From: an uncultured Collinsella sp. | GTDB taxonomy: Bacteria; Actinomycetota; Coriobacteriia; Coriobacteriales; Coriobacteriaceae | Reading direction: 5' to 3' | Length of the DNA: 64,000 nt | Assembly (NCBI GenBank): GCA_902494085.1 | Contig: CABURU010000005.1 | Span: 1-64,000 of the forward strand | Shown here: piece after piece, positions 8,217-15,862 of the stretch | How positions within the stretch are numbered: the first letter of the stretch is position 1 | Layout: every line of letters starts with the position of its first letter | The notes under the pieces: model-generated | What the model was told of the DNA's origin: nothing | Database searches by the model: none | What the model saw: the letters and a program-made list of their open reading frames with translations, nothing else | Made by a program: the position numbers and the translations under genes

Positions 8217-9659
8217 GTGCTTAATAGATTCCGCATGCTTGTCGCCTGTGCTTTGACCTTCGCGCTTTGCTGGGTGCCGGGATTTGCGTTTGCTGGGGAC
8301 GCTGAGGGCGGAGCCCAGGTTGCCGCGACCGCTCATGGGCTTTCCTATGGGATCGAGGGTTTTGAGCGGTTGGCCAAGGGGACCGCTCGTGCCATGGAGG
8401 GCCAGCCTGAGGGCTACCGGTTTCCCGTTGACGAGGACGTTGACCTTGTAGTGGCGCCTGCTGCCGATCGCGTTGTGGTGTGGGTATCGCCCAAGGCGGT
8501 CGAGAAGTATGGGTTGGATCCGCAGGACAACGAGTGCGTGTCGGGTCTCAAGGCCCTCGTCTGTGAGCTCGACAGCGCAAACTGCATGGGAGGTGCGCAG
8601 CTGGGGGACGTGGATCTTCCTTGGTATGTCACGGCGGAAACAACGTTTGATTCCGGCGGGTATACCTATGGCTTTGACGAGCGCGGTGCGGATGGGGACC
8701 GCTATGTGGTGATTGCATCAGACTCGGGTGATGCCAAGGGCGGCGCGCGTTGGCTTGATAGCGCTCAAATGGTAGAAGCATCGTCTGTCGTATTGCGGGA
8801 TGAGCAGGGGCCCTGGACCTCTCTGACCTCCTTTTTGTGCGACATCGACTATCGCCCGTTTTGGGTGTCCATAAAAACGAGCGGCCTTGCCCTGCTGATC
8901 TCCTTTGCGCTGGGCCTGTTCGCCGCGTGGAAGACTATGGGTACCTCGAGTCGCATCAAGGGCCTGCTCGACTCGGTCTTTACCATCCCTATGGTGCTGC
9001 CGCCCACGGTCTGCGGCTTTCTGCTCCTCATGCTGTTTGGCCGCTCGACCGGGGTGGGCCAGTGGCTTATCGCGCACGGTATCTCGATTGTCTTTACGTG
9101 GCCTGCGGCGGTGATCTCTGCCGTGGTGGTGTCGTTCCCCCTGGTCTATCGAACGGCCCTCGGTGCCTTTGAGAGCCTCGACACGCAAATGCTCGATGCG
9201 GCGCGCACGCTGGGCTGGTCCGAGCGTCGCATCTTTACCAAGCTTATGATGCCGCTTGGCTGGCCCTCGATTGCCGCCGGCACGGTACTCGCCTTTGCCC
9301 GCGCGATGGGCGAGTTTGGCTGCACCCTGTTCTTTGCGGGCAACTACGCCGGTATTACGCAGACCATTCCCATTGCCATCTACTTTGAGTGGATGGGCGG
9401 CAACACGTCGGTGGCCCTCTTTTGGGTCGTCGTCGTGATCGTGTTTAGCTTCCTGGTCATCCTGTTCATCAACATGTACACCGCTCATTCGCAAAAGTAT
9501 CGCGAGCGGGGCCTTTCCCGTGCGGAGCGCAAACAGGCCAAAGATCTCGCCGGACAGGGCGATTCGCTCGACCCGGCGGGCGGTGATGCCTTGCGTATCG
9601 ATCGCGAGGCACTGGCCGAGCTCATGCGCGATGATGCCGCATTACAGGGAGGTCGATAG
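8217..9659 (+). CDS. modB: Molybdate ABC permease with an N-terminal extracytoplasmic domain
   Basis: The C-terminal part (from about residue 215) is a standard ModB permease with five or six membrane helices and the ATPase-contacting EAA loop DAARTLGWSERRIFTKLMMPLGWPS (shown here as two parts: DAARTLGWSERR, then IFTKLMMPLG). Ahead of it lie a signal peptide (MLVACALTFALCWVPGFAFA) and about 190 residues of soluble, externally located sequence with three Cys, not part of ordinary ModB (about 225 residues). The total of 480 residues is twice the family norm. GTG at 8217 is preceded by GGAG at a good distance. It lies 3 bases ahead of modC. The function of the extra domain is unknown; docking of ModA or ligand sensing are possibilities. 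Confidence 0.85.
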   Translation: MLNRFRMLVACALTFALCWVPGFAFAGDAEGGAQVAATAHGLSYGIEGFERLAKGTARAMEGQPEGYRFPVDEDVDLVVAPAADRVVVWVSPKAVEKYGLDPQDNECVSGLKALVCELDSANCMGGAQLGDVDLPWYVTAETTFDSGGYTYGFDERGADGDRYVVIASDSGDAKGGARWLDSAQMVEASSVVLRDEQGPWTSLTSFLCDIDYRPFWVSIKTSGLALLISFALGLFAAWKTMGTSSRIKGLLDSVFTIPMVLPPTVCGFLLLMLFGRSTGVGQWLIAHGISIVFTWPAAVISAVVVSFPLVYRTALGAFESLDTQMLDAARTLGWSERRIFTKLMMPLGWPSIAAGTVLAFARAMGEFGCTLFFAGNYAGITQTIPIAIYFEWMGGNTSVALFWVVVVIVFSFLVILFINMYTAHSQKYRERGLSRAERKQAKDLAGQGDSLDPAGGDALRIDREALAELMRDDAALQGGR

Positions 9660-9662
9660 GCC

Positions 9663-10733
9663 ATGTCGCTCGTTCTGGATATTAAGAAACGTTATCCCGG
9701 GTTTGTGCTCGACATGCAGCTTGAGGCCGGCGAGGATCGTGTGGCGCTGCTCGGTGCCTCGGGTTGTGGCAAGAGCTGCACACTGCGCTGCATTGCCGGC
9801 GTGGAGACGCCCGACGAGGGCAAGATCGTCGTCAACGGCGTGACCTTTTTTGACTCGGCGGCTGGCATCAACCTGTCACCCCAGGAGCGAAAATGCGCCT
9901 TGTTGTTCCAAAACTATCAGCTGTTTCCCAACATGACGGTGGCCGATAACGTATGCGCCGGTGTAAAGGATGCGGGTGACGCCGCCGCGCGCAAAAAGCT
10001 CGCCGAGCGCTATCTGGGTATTTTCGGTCTGGCCGATTTTGCCGACCGCTTTCCCGTGCGACTCTCGGGCGGTCAGCAGCAACGCGTGGCGCTTGCCCGT
10101 ATGGTGGCGGCGCATCCGGGCATCTTTATGTTCGATGAGCCCATGAGCGCGCTCGATGCATATCTCAAGAGCGCGCTTGAGCAAAACATGCTCGACCTGT
10201 TCGACGTCTGCAACCGTACCGTGCTCTACGTGAGCCACGACATCGACGAAGCGTGCCGCCTGTGTCAGCGCATCTGCGTGATGCACGACGGGCATGTTGA
10301 GGAGATCGGCTCCATCGAGGACGTGGTCCGTCGTCCGCAGACGCTGGCGGCACTGCGCCTGACGGGCTGCAAGAATACGAGCCGCGCGCGCAAGATCGGC
10401 GACGAAGAAGTTGAGGCCCTCGACTGGGGTATGACCTTTAACGTGGGTCGCGAGGTTCCCGATAATGTGGCGTACCTGGGCATTCGCGCAAGCTACTTCC
10501 ATGTTGACAATCGCGCTGAGCGGGGCCGCAACAGCTATGACTTGCACGTGGCCCGTGTGAGTGATTCGCGCTTTGAGCGCTTGGTGCTATTGGACGTGCC
10601 GCGTGCCGATGCGCCCACGCGTCTGCAGTGGAAGGTCAATAAAGTGGGCATGCCTGTCGACGAGCTGCCACAAGCAGGCGAGACGCTGCGCATGCACTTC
10701 GATGCGAGTAAGATCCATTTGGTTTGTCGATAG
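9663..10733 (+). CDS. modC: Molybdate ABC transporter ATP-binding protein
   Basis: A 356-residue ABC ATPase with Walker A GASGCGKSC (about residues 32-40), ABC signature LSGGQQQRVALARM, Walker B IFMFDEPMSALD and the switch His in YVSHDIDEA. The last 110 residues form an accessory beta-rich domain in the place of the molybdate-binding Mop/TOBE domain of ModC. It powers molybdate import with the two preceding gene products. Start ATG is 3 bases after the modB stop with GGAGG inside the end of modB. Confidence 0.9.
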   Translation: MSLVLDIKKRYPGFVLDMQLEAGEDRVALLGASGCGKSCTLRCIAGVETPDEGKIVVNGVTFFDSAAGINLSPQERKCALLFQNYQLFPNMTVADNVCAGVKDAGDAAARKKLAERYLGIFGLADFADRFPVRLSGGQQQRVALARMVAAHPGIFMFDEPMSALDAYLKSALEQNMLDLFDVCNRTVLYVSHDIDEACRLCQRICVMHDGHVEEIGSIEDVVRRPQTLAALRLTGCKNTSRARKIGDEEVEALDWGMTFNVGREVPDNVAYLGIRASYFHVDNRAERGRNSYDLHVARVSDSRFERLVLLDVPRADAPTRLQWKVNKVGMPVDELPQAGETLRMHFDASKIHLVCR

Positions 10734-10744
10734 CGCCGGGTAAT

Positions 10745-10776
10745 GCCGTCGGGGATATAAGCCTCGGCGGCTTTGT
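10745..10776 (+). terminator. Terminator after modABC
   Basis: GCCGTCGGGG (10745-10754) pairs with CCTCGGCGGC (10762-10771), allowing G-T pairs, with a 7-base loop and a following T-rich tract. Confidence 0.6.
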
Positions 10777-11162
10777 CTTGCCGCTCGCCGAATGATGGAT
10801 GACAAATTCTTATCAATCAAAATAATTATTTATTAAACGACGGCACACGACGCTGTCGTACGAATGTCAACGGTGTTCGCATGGTCGATAACCGTTGATA
10901 TAGTTGACCTCAACTTGTAAAGGAGGGTGCGCACATGCCGCAGACGACATACATTCGCCGCGTTGCCGCGCGTGCCCTATACATGGCTCGGAGCCGCATA
11001 TGAGCAGGTGTGTTCACGGCTCCGGGAGAGACGACGCACAGCTAAATAATCGACCGCAAAGCAGGTTCCCTAAAATTCCGGGTTTAGGCGCGGCTGGGTT
11101 TTCGCCACCCACCGTGCAGCAATACCGTAGCTATTCATTTTTGGTTCGAGAGGGGAACCGTT
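10777..11162 (+). other. Long 5' leader of the double-cubane-protein operon
   Basis: A gap of almost 390 bases before the next gene. It starts AT-rich (10800-10840), then contains GTTGA-CC-TCAAC (10903-10914), a palindrome that may be an operator. A strong AAAGGAGGG ribosome site at about 10919-10927 precedes a 22-codon open frame. CGGAGCCG (from about 10989) pairs with CGGCTCCG (from about 11018), and CCTAAA pairs with TTTAGG near 11070-11088. No known riboswitch class could be matched by eye. The strong ribosome site over a short frame and several hairpins suggest a regulatory leader. Confidence 0.45.
10935..11003 (+). CDS. Possible 22-residue leader peptide
   Basis: ATG at 10935 with an AGGAGGG ribosome site 8 bases upstream opens a short frame (begins MPQTTYIRRVAARAL, ends MARSRI) that stops at a TGA overlapping another ATG. 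The peptide is basic with four Arg and no run of a regulatory amino acid. It could be a leader peptide controlling the downstream operon by translation, or chance. It matches no family I know. Confidence 0.3.
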   Translation: MPQTTYIRRVAARALYMARSRI

Positions 11163-12446
11163 ATGGCTGAAGAATTTGATTTCCATCCGATGTGGGAGAG
11201 CCTCGGCATGAATCTTGCCGACCACGACATGCTGCTGGGCGCCGTGGGCCAGATGTACGGCGATATGTTCCTGACGCAGAACAATCGCCCCAAGTCCACG
11301 TCCTACCTGGACTTTGTGGCAACCAACATCCACAGCGGCCGTATTAAGGAGATGCTCGACAAGAAGGAGGCCGGCGAGGCCACCAAGATCGTCGGTTCGT
11401 TCTGTGTGTACGTGCCCGAGGAAATCGTACTTGCCTGCGATGGCATCCCCGTGGGCCTGTGCTCGGGTGCCGGCTGGGCGACCGATAAGGTCGAGGAGCA
11501 TCTGCCGCGCAACACCTGTCCGCTCATTAAGAGCTTTGCCGGCTTTAAGTTGGGCGAGGTCTGCCCCTACATCGAGTCGAGCGACTTGGTAGTCGGCGAG
11601 AACACCTGCGATGGCAAGAAGAAGGCCTACGAGTTCTTTGCCACGCAAAAGAACATGTACGTCATGGATATTCCCAACGTGCACGACGAGTCGACGCTCG
11701 TGACCTGGAAGGCCGAGGTTAAAAAGCTTGCCGCCAAGATTGAGGAAGAGTGCGGCGTCAAGATTACGCCCGAGCGTCTGAAGGCCGCCATCCACGCCGT
11801 CAACGAGAAGCGTCGCGCCCTGCAGCGCCTCGCTGCCACGCGCGCTGCCGACCCGGCGCCCATCAGCGGTCTCGATAGCCTGCTGACCGTGCAGGCCGCC
11901 TTTATGGATGACACGTCGCGTCTGACCGGAGCCATCAACGAGATGGCGGCTGAGTGCGAGCAGCGTGTCGAGGCCGGCGAGGGCGTGGCGCCCAAGGGGA
12001 CCAAGCGCATCCTGTACACCGGTACGCCCATGGCCGTGCCCAACTGGAAGCTGTTCAACCTCATCGAGAAGGCCGGTGGCGTCGTGGTGGGCGAGGAGTC
12101 CTGCACGGGCTCGCGCTACTACAAGGACCTGGTCGATGAGTCCGGTGAGACGGTTGACGAGATGCTCGACGCCATCGCCGAGCGCTACTTTAAGATCAAC
12201 TGCGCCGTCTTTACGCCCAACGACCAGCGTATGAAGGACATCGTTCAGATGGCCAAGGACCTGCATGCCGACGGCATCGTCGACGTGGCCTTGCAGTTCT
12301 GCACGCTCTACGAGATGGAGTCGTTTGCCGTGGAGAAGGCCGCCGAAGAGGCCGGCATCCCGTTTATGCACATCACGACCGACTACGCCGGCGAGGATGC
12401 AGGCCAACTGCAAACCAGGATTGAGGCTTTCTTGGAAACCATTTAG
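11163..12446 (+). CDS. Double-cubane-cluster / 2-hydroxyacyl-CoA dehydratase-family protein 1
   Basis: A 427-residue member of the HgdB/YjiM family. These proteins hold an iron-sulfur cluster (a [Fe8S9] double cubane in the DCCP group) and receive low-potential electrons from an ATPase activase to carry out difficult reductions. Cys81, Cys119, Cys134, Cys149, Cys314 and Cys380 align with Cys of the paralogue downstream and are likely ligands; GENTCDGKKKAYE is a strongly conserved block. At residue 288 it has TGTP where the paralogue has TGCP. An extra 40 residues sit at the N-terminus. ATG at 11163 follows GAGAGGGGAA. With its paralogue and an activase it forms an operon adjacent to selenium genes. 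The substrate is unknown; homology with E. coli YjiM gives no function. Confidence 0.82.
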   Translation: MAEEFDFHPMWESLGMNLADHDMLLGAVGQMYGDMFLTQNNRPKSTSYLDFVATNIHSGRIKEMLDKKEAGEATKIVGSFCVYVPEEIVLACDGIPVGLCSGAGWATDKVEEHLPRNTCPLIKSFAGFKLGEVCPYIESSDLVVGENTCDGKKKAYEFFATQKNMYVMDIPNVHDESTLVTWKAEVKKLAAKIEEECGVKITPERLKAAIHAVNEKRRALQRLAATRAADPAPISGLDSLLTVQAAFMDDTSRLTGAINEMAAECEQRVEAGEGVAPKGTKRILYTGTPMAVPNWKLFNLIEKAGGVVVGEESCTGSRYYKDLVDESGETVDEMLDAIAERYFKINCAVFTPNDQRMKDIVQMAKDLHADGIVDVALQFCTLYEMESFAVEKAAEEAGIPFMHITTDYAGEDAGQLQTRIEAFLETI

Positions 12447-12462
12447 GGCTATCCGGTCCAGC

Positions 12463-12562
12463 GGCTTCCCCAAGCACCCGATCTTGCCGTTCAAACCATC
12501 GCTTGCATACCAAAGTACGCGGCGCTCCTCTTTCACGGCAACCTCGGGCACCTGGGAAAGCC
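12463..12562. repeat. Nested palindromic repeat, family 2, copy A
   Basis: About 100 bases whose ends pair (GGCTTCCCC near 12463, GGGAAAGCC at the right end) and whose centre holds CTTGCATACCAAAGTACGC. A close relative lies at 13762-13863. Both copies directly follow a double-cubane-family gene. Confidence 0.8.
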
Positions 12563-12600
12563 GTTTCCTTGGTTGGTTAAAAGGTTTGTTAAGGAGTTAT

Positions 12601-13764
12601 ATGTCGGAAAATATTGAGCAGCCGTTGCCGTCCACGTTTGAGGAGTTCAACGAGCAACGCAAGGCGGCGTTTATTCGCGTCAAGGATTATAAGCAGGCGG
12701 GTAATCGCCTGGTCGGTTTTCTGTGCAGCTACACGCCGCTCGAGATTATCGATGCCGCGGGGGCTGCGAGCGTGGCGCTGTGCGGCACGTCCGACGAGGT
12801 GATTCCCGAGGCCGAGAAGGTGCTGCCGGCAAACCTGTGCCCGCTCATCAAGTCTACGTATGGTTTTGCCTATTCGCAAAAGTGCCCGTTTACGTACTTT
12901 AGCGACATGATCATCGGCGAGACCACCTGCGACGGCAAGAAGAAGATGTACGAGCTACTCAACGAGCTCAAGCGCACGCACATTCTGCACCTGCCGCAGA
13001 GCCGCGATCGCGCCCACGAGCGCGAGGGCTGGTACGAGGAGTGCCGCCTGCTCAAGGAGGAGCTCGAGAACTTCTACGGCATCGCGATTGCCGACGATGA
13101 TCTGCGCGCTGCCGTCCGTCGTCGCAACCGCTTGCGTGCGGCCCAGCTCGAGATGTTTGCGCTGCAGGCCAACCAGCCGGCGGCCATGAGCGGCGTCGAC
13201 CTGATGAGCACCATGTTTGCCGGTACGTTTAGCTTTGATATCGAGGCCTATACGCAGCAGCTGGAGCAAAAGGTTGTCAAGCTGCGCGAGGCCTACGACG
13301 CGAGCGAGCGCCCGGTTGCGGCGGATGCCAAGCGCATTCTGATCACCGGCTGCCCGGTGGGCGGCGTGATCAACAAGATCGGTCGCACCATCGAGTCCAA
13401 CGGTGGTGTGGTCGTGTGCATGGACGACTGCTCGGGCGAGCGCACGGCGGCCATGATGATCGACCCGGAGGCTCCCGACATCTTGCGCGCCATCGCCGAC
13501 CGCTACCTGGACATCAACTGCTCGGTCATGACGCCAAACGACGGTCGTATGGAAAACACGCTGGCCATGTGCGAGAAGTATCACGTCGATGGCGTAGTGG
13601 AGAGCGTGCTCCAGGCGTGCCACACCTTTAACGTGGAGAGTGCGCGCATGCAGGAGGCAGTCGAGGGTGCGGGCATTCCGTATATGAAGATCGAGACCGA
13701 TTACAGCAACGGCGACATGGGCCAGATCGAGACGCGCATCGCCGCCTTTATCGAAACCCTCTAG
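12601..13764 (+). CDS. Double-cubane-cluster / 2-hydroxyacyl-CoA dehydratase-family protein 2
   Basis: A 387-residue paralogue of the gene at 11163, from the same HgdB/YjiM family. Likely cluster ligands are Cys42, Cys80, Cys95, Cys110, Cys277 and Cys340, with an additional Cys251 in ITGCPVGG that the first paralogue lacks. The block GETTCDGKKKMYE matches the paralogue almost exactly. ATG at 12601 is preceded by AAGGAG. It could be a second subunit of a heterodimer, as in true 2-hydroxyacyl-CoA dehydratases, or an independent homodimer sharing one activase; DCCP proteins described so far are homodimers. The activase gene follows after a palindromic repeat. Confidence 0.82.
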   Translation: MSENIEQPLPSTFEEFNEQRKAAFIRVKDYKQAGNRLVGFLCSYTPLEIIDAAGAASVALCGTSDEVIPEAEKVLPANLCPLIKSTYGFAYSQKCPFTYFSDMIIGETTCDGKKKMYELLNELKRTHILHLPQSRDRAHEREGWYEECRLLKEELENFYGIAIADDDLRAAVRRRNRLRAAQLEMFALQANQPAAMSGVDLMSTMFAGTFSFDIEAYTQQLEQKVVKLREAYDASERPVAADAKRILITGCPVGGVINKIGRTIESNGGVVVCMDDCSGERTAAMMIDPEAPDILRAIADRYLDINCSVMTPNDGRMENTLAMCEKYHVDGVVESVLQACHTFNVESARMQEAVEGAGIPYMKIETDYSNGDMGQIETRIAAFIETL

Positions 13765-13863
13765 CTTCCTCAGGCACCGGATCTTGCCCCTCAAACCGTC
13801 GCTTGCGTACCAAAGTACGCTGCGCTCCTCTTTCGGGGCAACCTCCGGCACCTGAGAAACCTA
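13762..13863. repeat. Nested palindromic repeat, family 2, copy B
   Basis: Outer arms pair (TTCCTCAGGCACCGG near 13766 with CCGGCACCTGAGAAA near 13846), and a central perfect hairpin GCGTAC-CAAA-GTACGC lies at 13805-13820. Most of the inner sequence matches copy A at 12463, while the outermost bases differ but remain self-complementary. Confidence 0.8.
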
Positions 13864-13918
13864 GAGCTAAGGCGCCTGAACGCGCCGCTACCTTTGATGT
13901 TTAGATTGGGAGAGGGCC

Positions 13919-14683
13919 ATGGTAGGGATCGGGATCGATATCGGGTCTACGGCGGCTAAGGCCGCTGTGGTCGATGGGGAAGGTTCGGTGGCATGGACGT
14001 GCGTGCAGCCAACCGGGTTCTCCTCGGTTGATGCGGCCGAGCGCCTGCGCGGCGAGCTTGCCGCGGCTGGCTATGACGTGGCTGCCGACGACGTGCGCGT
14101 GATCGCGACTGGCTACGGCCGTGTCGCCGTGCCCTATGCGCACAAGGTCGTGACCGAGATTACCTGCCACGGCACCGGTGCCGTGCGCCTGTTTGGCGAC
14201 CACGGCACCGTGATCGACGTGGGCGGTCAGGACACCAAGGTCATCCAACTTAAGGGTGGCCGCGTGGCCAAGTTTGCCATGAACGACAAGTGCGCCGCCG
14301 GCACGGGGCGCTTTTTGGAGATCATGGCCGACCGCCTAGGCATTTCCCAGCTGCAGATGGCGGACCTCGCTCGCATCGGCGAGCCCACCAAGATCAGCAG
14401 CATGTGCACGGTGTTTGCCGAAAGCGAGGTCATCAGCCTGATCGGTCGCGGTGAGCCGCGCGAGAATATTGCGCGTGGCGTGATCGACAGCGTGGTCTCG
14501 CGCGTGGCGACCATGGCTGGGCAGGCGGCGGGTGCTCCGTACTACCTGACGGGAGGCCTGTGCGAGAACGCATTCGTGGTGGAGCGGTTGGGCGAGCTAC
14601 TGGGGTCGCCGGTGACCACCTCGCCCCAGGCTCGCTTTGCCGGAGCGATTGGCGCGGCGATTCGCGCACAGGCGCTCAATTAA
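13919..14683 (+). CDS. BadF/BcrA-type ATPase activase for the double-cubane proteins
   Basis: A 254-residue acetate/sugar-kinase-fold ATPase of the 2-hydroxyacyl-CoA dehydratase activase family (HgdC, YjiL). GIDIGSTAAKAAVVD (residues 4-18) and VIDVGGQDTKVI (about 98-109) bind ATP. Cys125 (NDKCAAGTG) and Cys163 (SSMCTVFAESE) match the two Cys per monomer that hold the [4Fe-4S] cluster at the dimer interface. It injects an electron into the partner protein upon ATP hydrolysis. ATG at 13919 follows GGGAGAGG. One activase serves two candidate partners encoded upstream; selD starts 70 bases further on. Confidence 0.88.
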   Translation: MVGIGIDIGSTAAKAAVVDGEGSVAWTCVQPTGFSSVDAAERLRGELAAAGYDVAADDVRVIATGYGRVAVPYAHKVVTEITCHGTGAVRLFGDHGTVIDVGGQDTKVIQLKGGRVAKFAMNDKCAAGTGRFLEIMADRLGISQLQMADLARIGEPTKISSMCTVFAESEVISLIGRGEPRENIARGVIDSVVSRVATMAGQAAGAPYYLTGGLCENAFVVERLGELLGSPVTTSPQARFAGAIGAAIRAQALN

Positions 14684-14712
14684 TGTATCCGCCGCAGGCT
14701 CGCATTCATGCG

Positions 14713-14718
14713 TATACT
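14713..14718 (+). promoter_or_regulatory. -10-like box upstream of selD
   Basis: TATACT, 36 bases before the selD start. No good -35 box at 17 bases; a weak or activator-dependent promoter is possible, or read-through from the activase gene. Confidence 0.3.
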
Positions 14719-14753
14719 GGGAGAAAATGATTGACCGATGAGAGGAGGTATCG

Positions 14754-15803
14754 ATGGCTGACGATCAGATTAAGCTCACGTCTATGACGGCCGCGAGCGG
14801 TTGAGCCGCTAAGTTGGCCCCCGGAGCCCTCGCCCAGGTCCTGGGCGATTTACCCAATGTGCATAACGACAACTTGCTCGTGGGGTTCGATACCTCCGAC
14901 GATGCGAGCGTCTTCCGCGTAGGGGAGAACCTTGGGCTCGTGCAGTCCATCGACTTCTTCCCACCGATGGTCGACGACCCGTTTCTATTTGGCCAGATCG
15001 CCGCGGCAAACTCACTGTCGGACATCTACGCCATGGGCGGGCGGCCGAGCCATGCCATGAACTTGCTGTGCATCCCGAGCTGTCTGGGCGTTGAGGTTGC
15101 CGGTCAGATTCTGGCGGGCGGCGCCGACAAGTGCGTCGAGGCGGGTTGCTCCATCGCGGGCGGTCACACCATCAACGACGACGAGCCCAAGTACGGCCTG
15201 TCCGTGAGCGGGTTTGTCGCGCTCGACCGCATGCTCGCCAACAGCGGCGCGCGCGTGGGCGATGCGTTACTGCTGACCAAGGCGGTTGGCTCGGGCATCA
15301 TCACCACGGCCATTAAGGGCGAGCTCATCGAGCAGGACGAGGCCGCAGCCATGTTTGACTCGATGCGCACCCTCAACGAGGCTCCGATTCGTCTGGCCGA
15401 GGGACTTGAGCTTCACGGCTGCACCGACATTACGGGCTTTGGTCTGATCGGGCACGCATGCGAGATGGCCGAGGGCTCGGGCGTGCAAGTTGAGCTTGCG
15501 TCGGGGGCGGTGCCACTCTTTGACCAGGTGCTCGACATGGCGCGTTTGGGCATTATCCCCGCGGGCTCCTACCGCAACCAGGACTTCTTTGGCCCGCGCG
15601 TGACGGCCGACGAGGACCTTGAGCCGGGCATGCTCGACGCGCTGTACGACCCGCAGACGTCTGGTGGCCTGCTTATCGCGGCACCTGCTGCCGATGTGGA
15701 TGAGCTTGCGAGCCGTCTACATGCCGAAGGACGTATCGCCGCCGTCGTCGGGCGCGTGTACGAGCCGGTACCAGGCGGTCCTGCCGTTCGCGTTGTGCAT
15801 TAA
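14754..15803 (+). CDS. selD: Selenide, water dikinase SelD (selenocysteine-containing)
   Basis: SelD makes selenophosphate from selenide and ATP, the selenium donor for Sec-tRNA. Translating from ATG at 14754 (preceded by AGAGGAGG) meets an in-frame TGA at 14802-14804, codon 17, within the context ASG-U-AAKLAPG. This is exactly the catalytic position that is Cys or Sec in SelD families, followed by the essential Lys. The reading frame continues open for the rest of the protein (349 residues with Sec) with the ATP-binding SIDFFPPMVDDPFLFGQIAAANSLSDIYAMGG region. Because selA, selB and selC are in the same window, the TGA is very probably read as Sec. SelD thus needs its own product for its synthesis. 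A frame starting after the TGA would lack the catalytic loop. Confidence 0.93.
14802..14848 (+). promoter_or_regulatory. Sec TGA and candidate SECIS of selD
   Basis: The TGA (14802-14804) is followed by a perfect 8-base hairpin TCGCCCAG-GTC-CTGGGCGA (14830-14848) whose apical loop carries the GU typical of bacterial SECIS loops. The stem begins 25 bases after TGA, longer than the 11 bases in E. coli fdhF. A weaker GGC/GCC stem starts nearer the TGA (about 14816), so the exact SelB-binding element is uncertain. Confidence 0.5.
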
Positions 15804-15819
15804 GGAAAACCGTTTATGC

Positions 15820-15850
15820 GACCGCCTACTGTTCTGGGCGGTCCCTTTTG
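15820..15850 (+). terminator. Terminator or attenuator between selD and yedF
   Basis: GACCGCC (15820-15826) pairs with GGCGGTC (15837-15843) and is followed by CCTTTT. It lies in the 59-base gap before yedF and could lower expression of the downstream genes. Confidence 0.55.
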
Positions 15851-15862
15851 AAAGGAAAAACT

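Noticed and set aside
10904..11170. An 88-codon gene across the leader before the double-cubane operon
   Set aside because: It needs a TTG start without a proper site, overlaps the next gene start and has no recognisable features; the short ATG frame at 10935 is better initiated.
14754..14813. selD starting after the in-frame TGA
   Set aside because: This would remove the catalytic loop; the AGAGGAGG site and ATG lie upstream and the TGA matches the catalytic Sec/Cys position.
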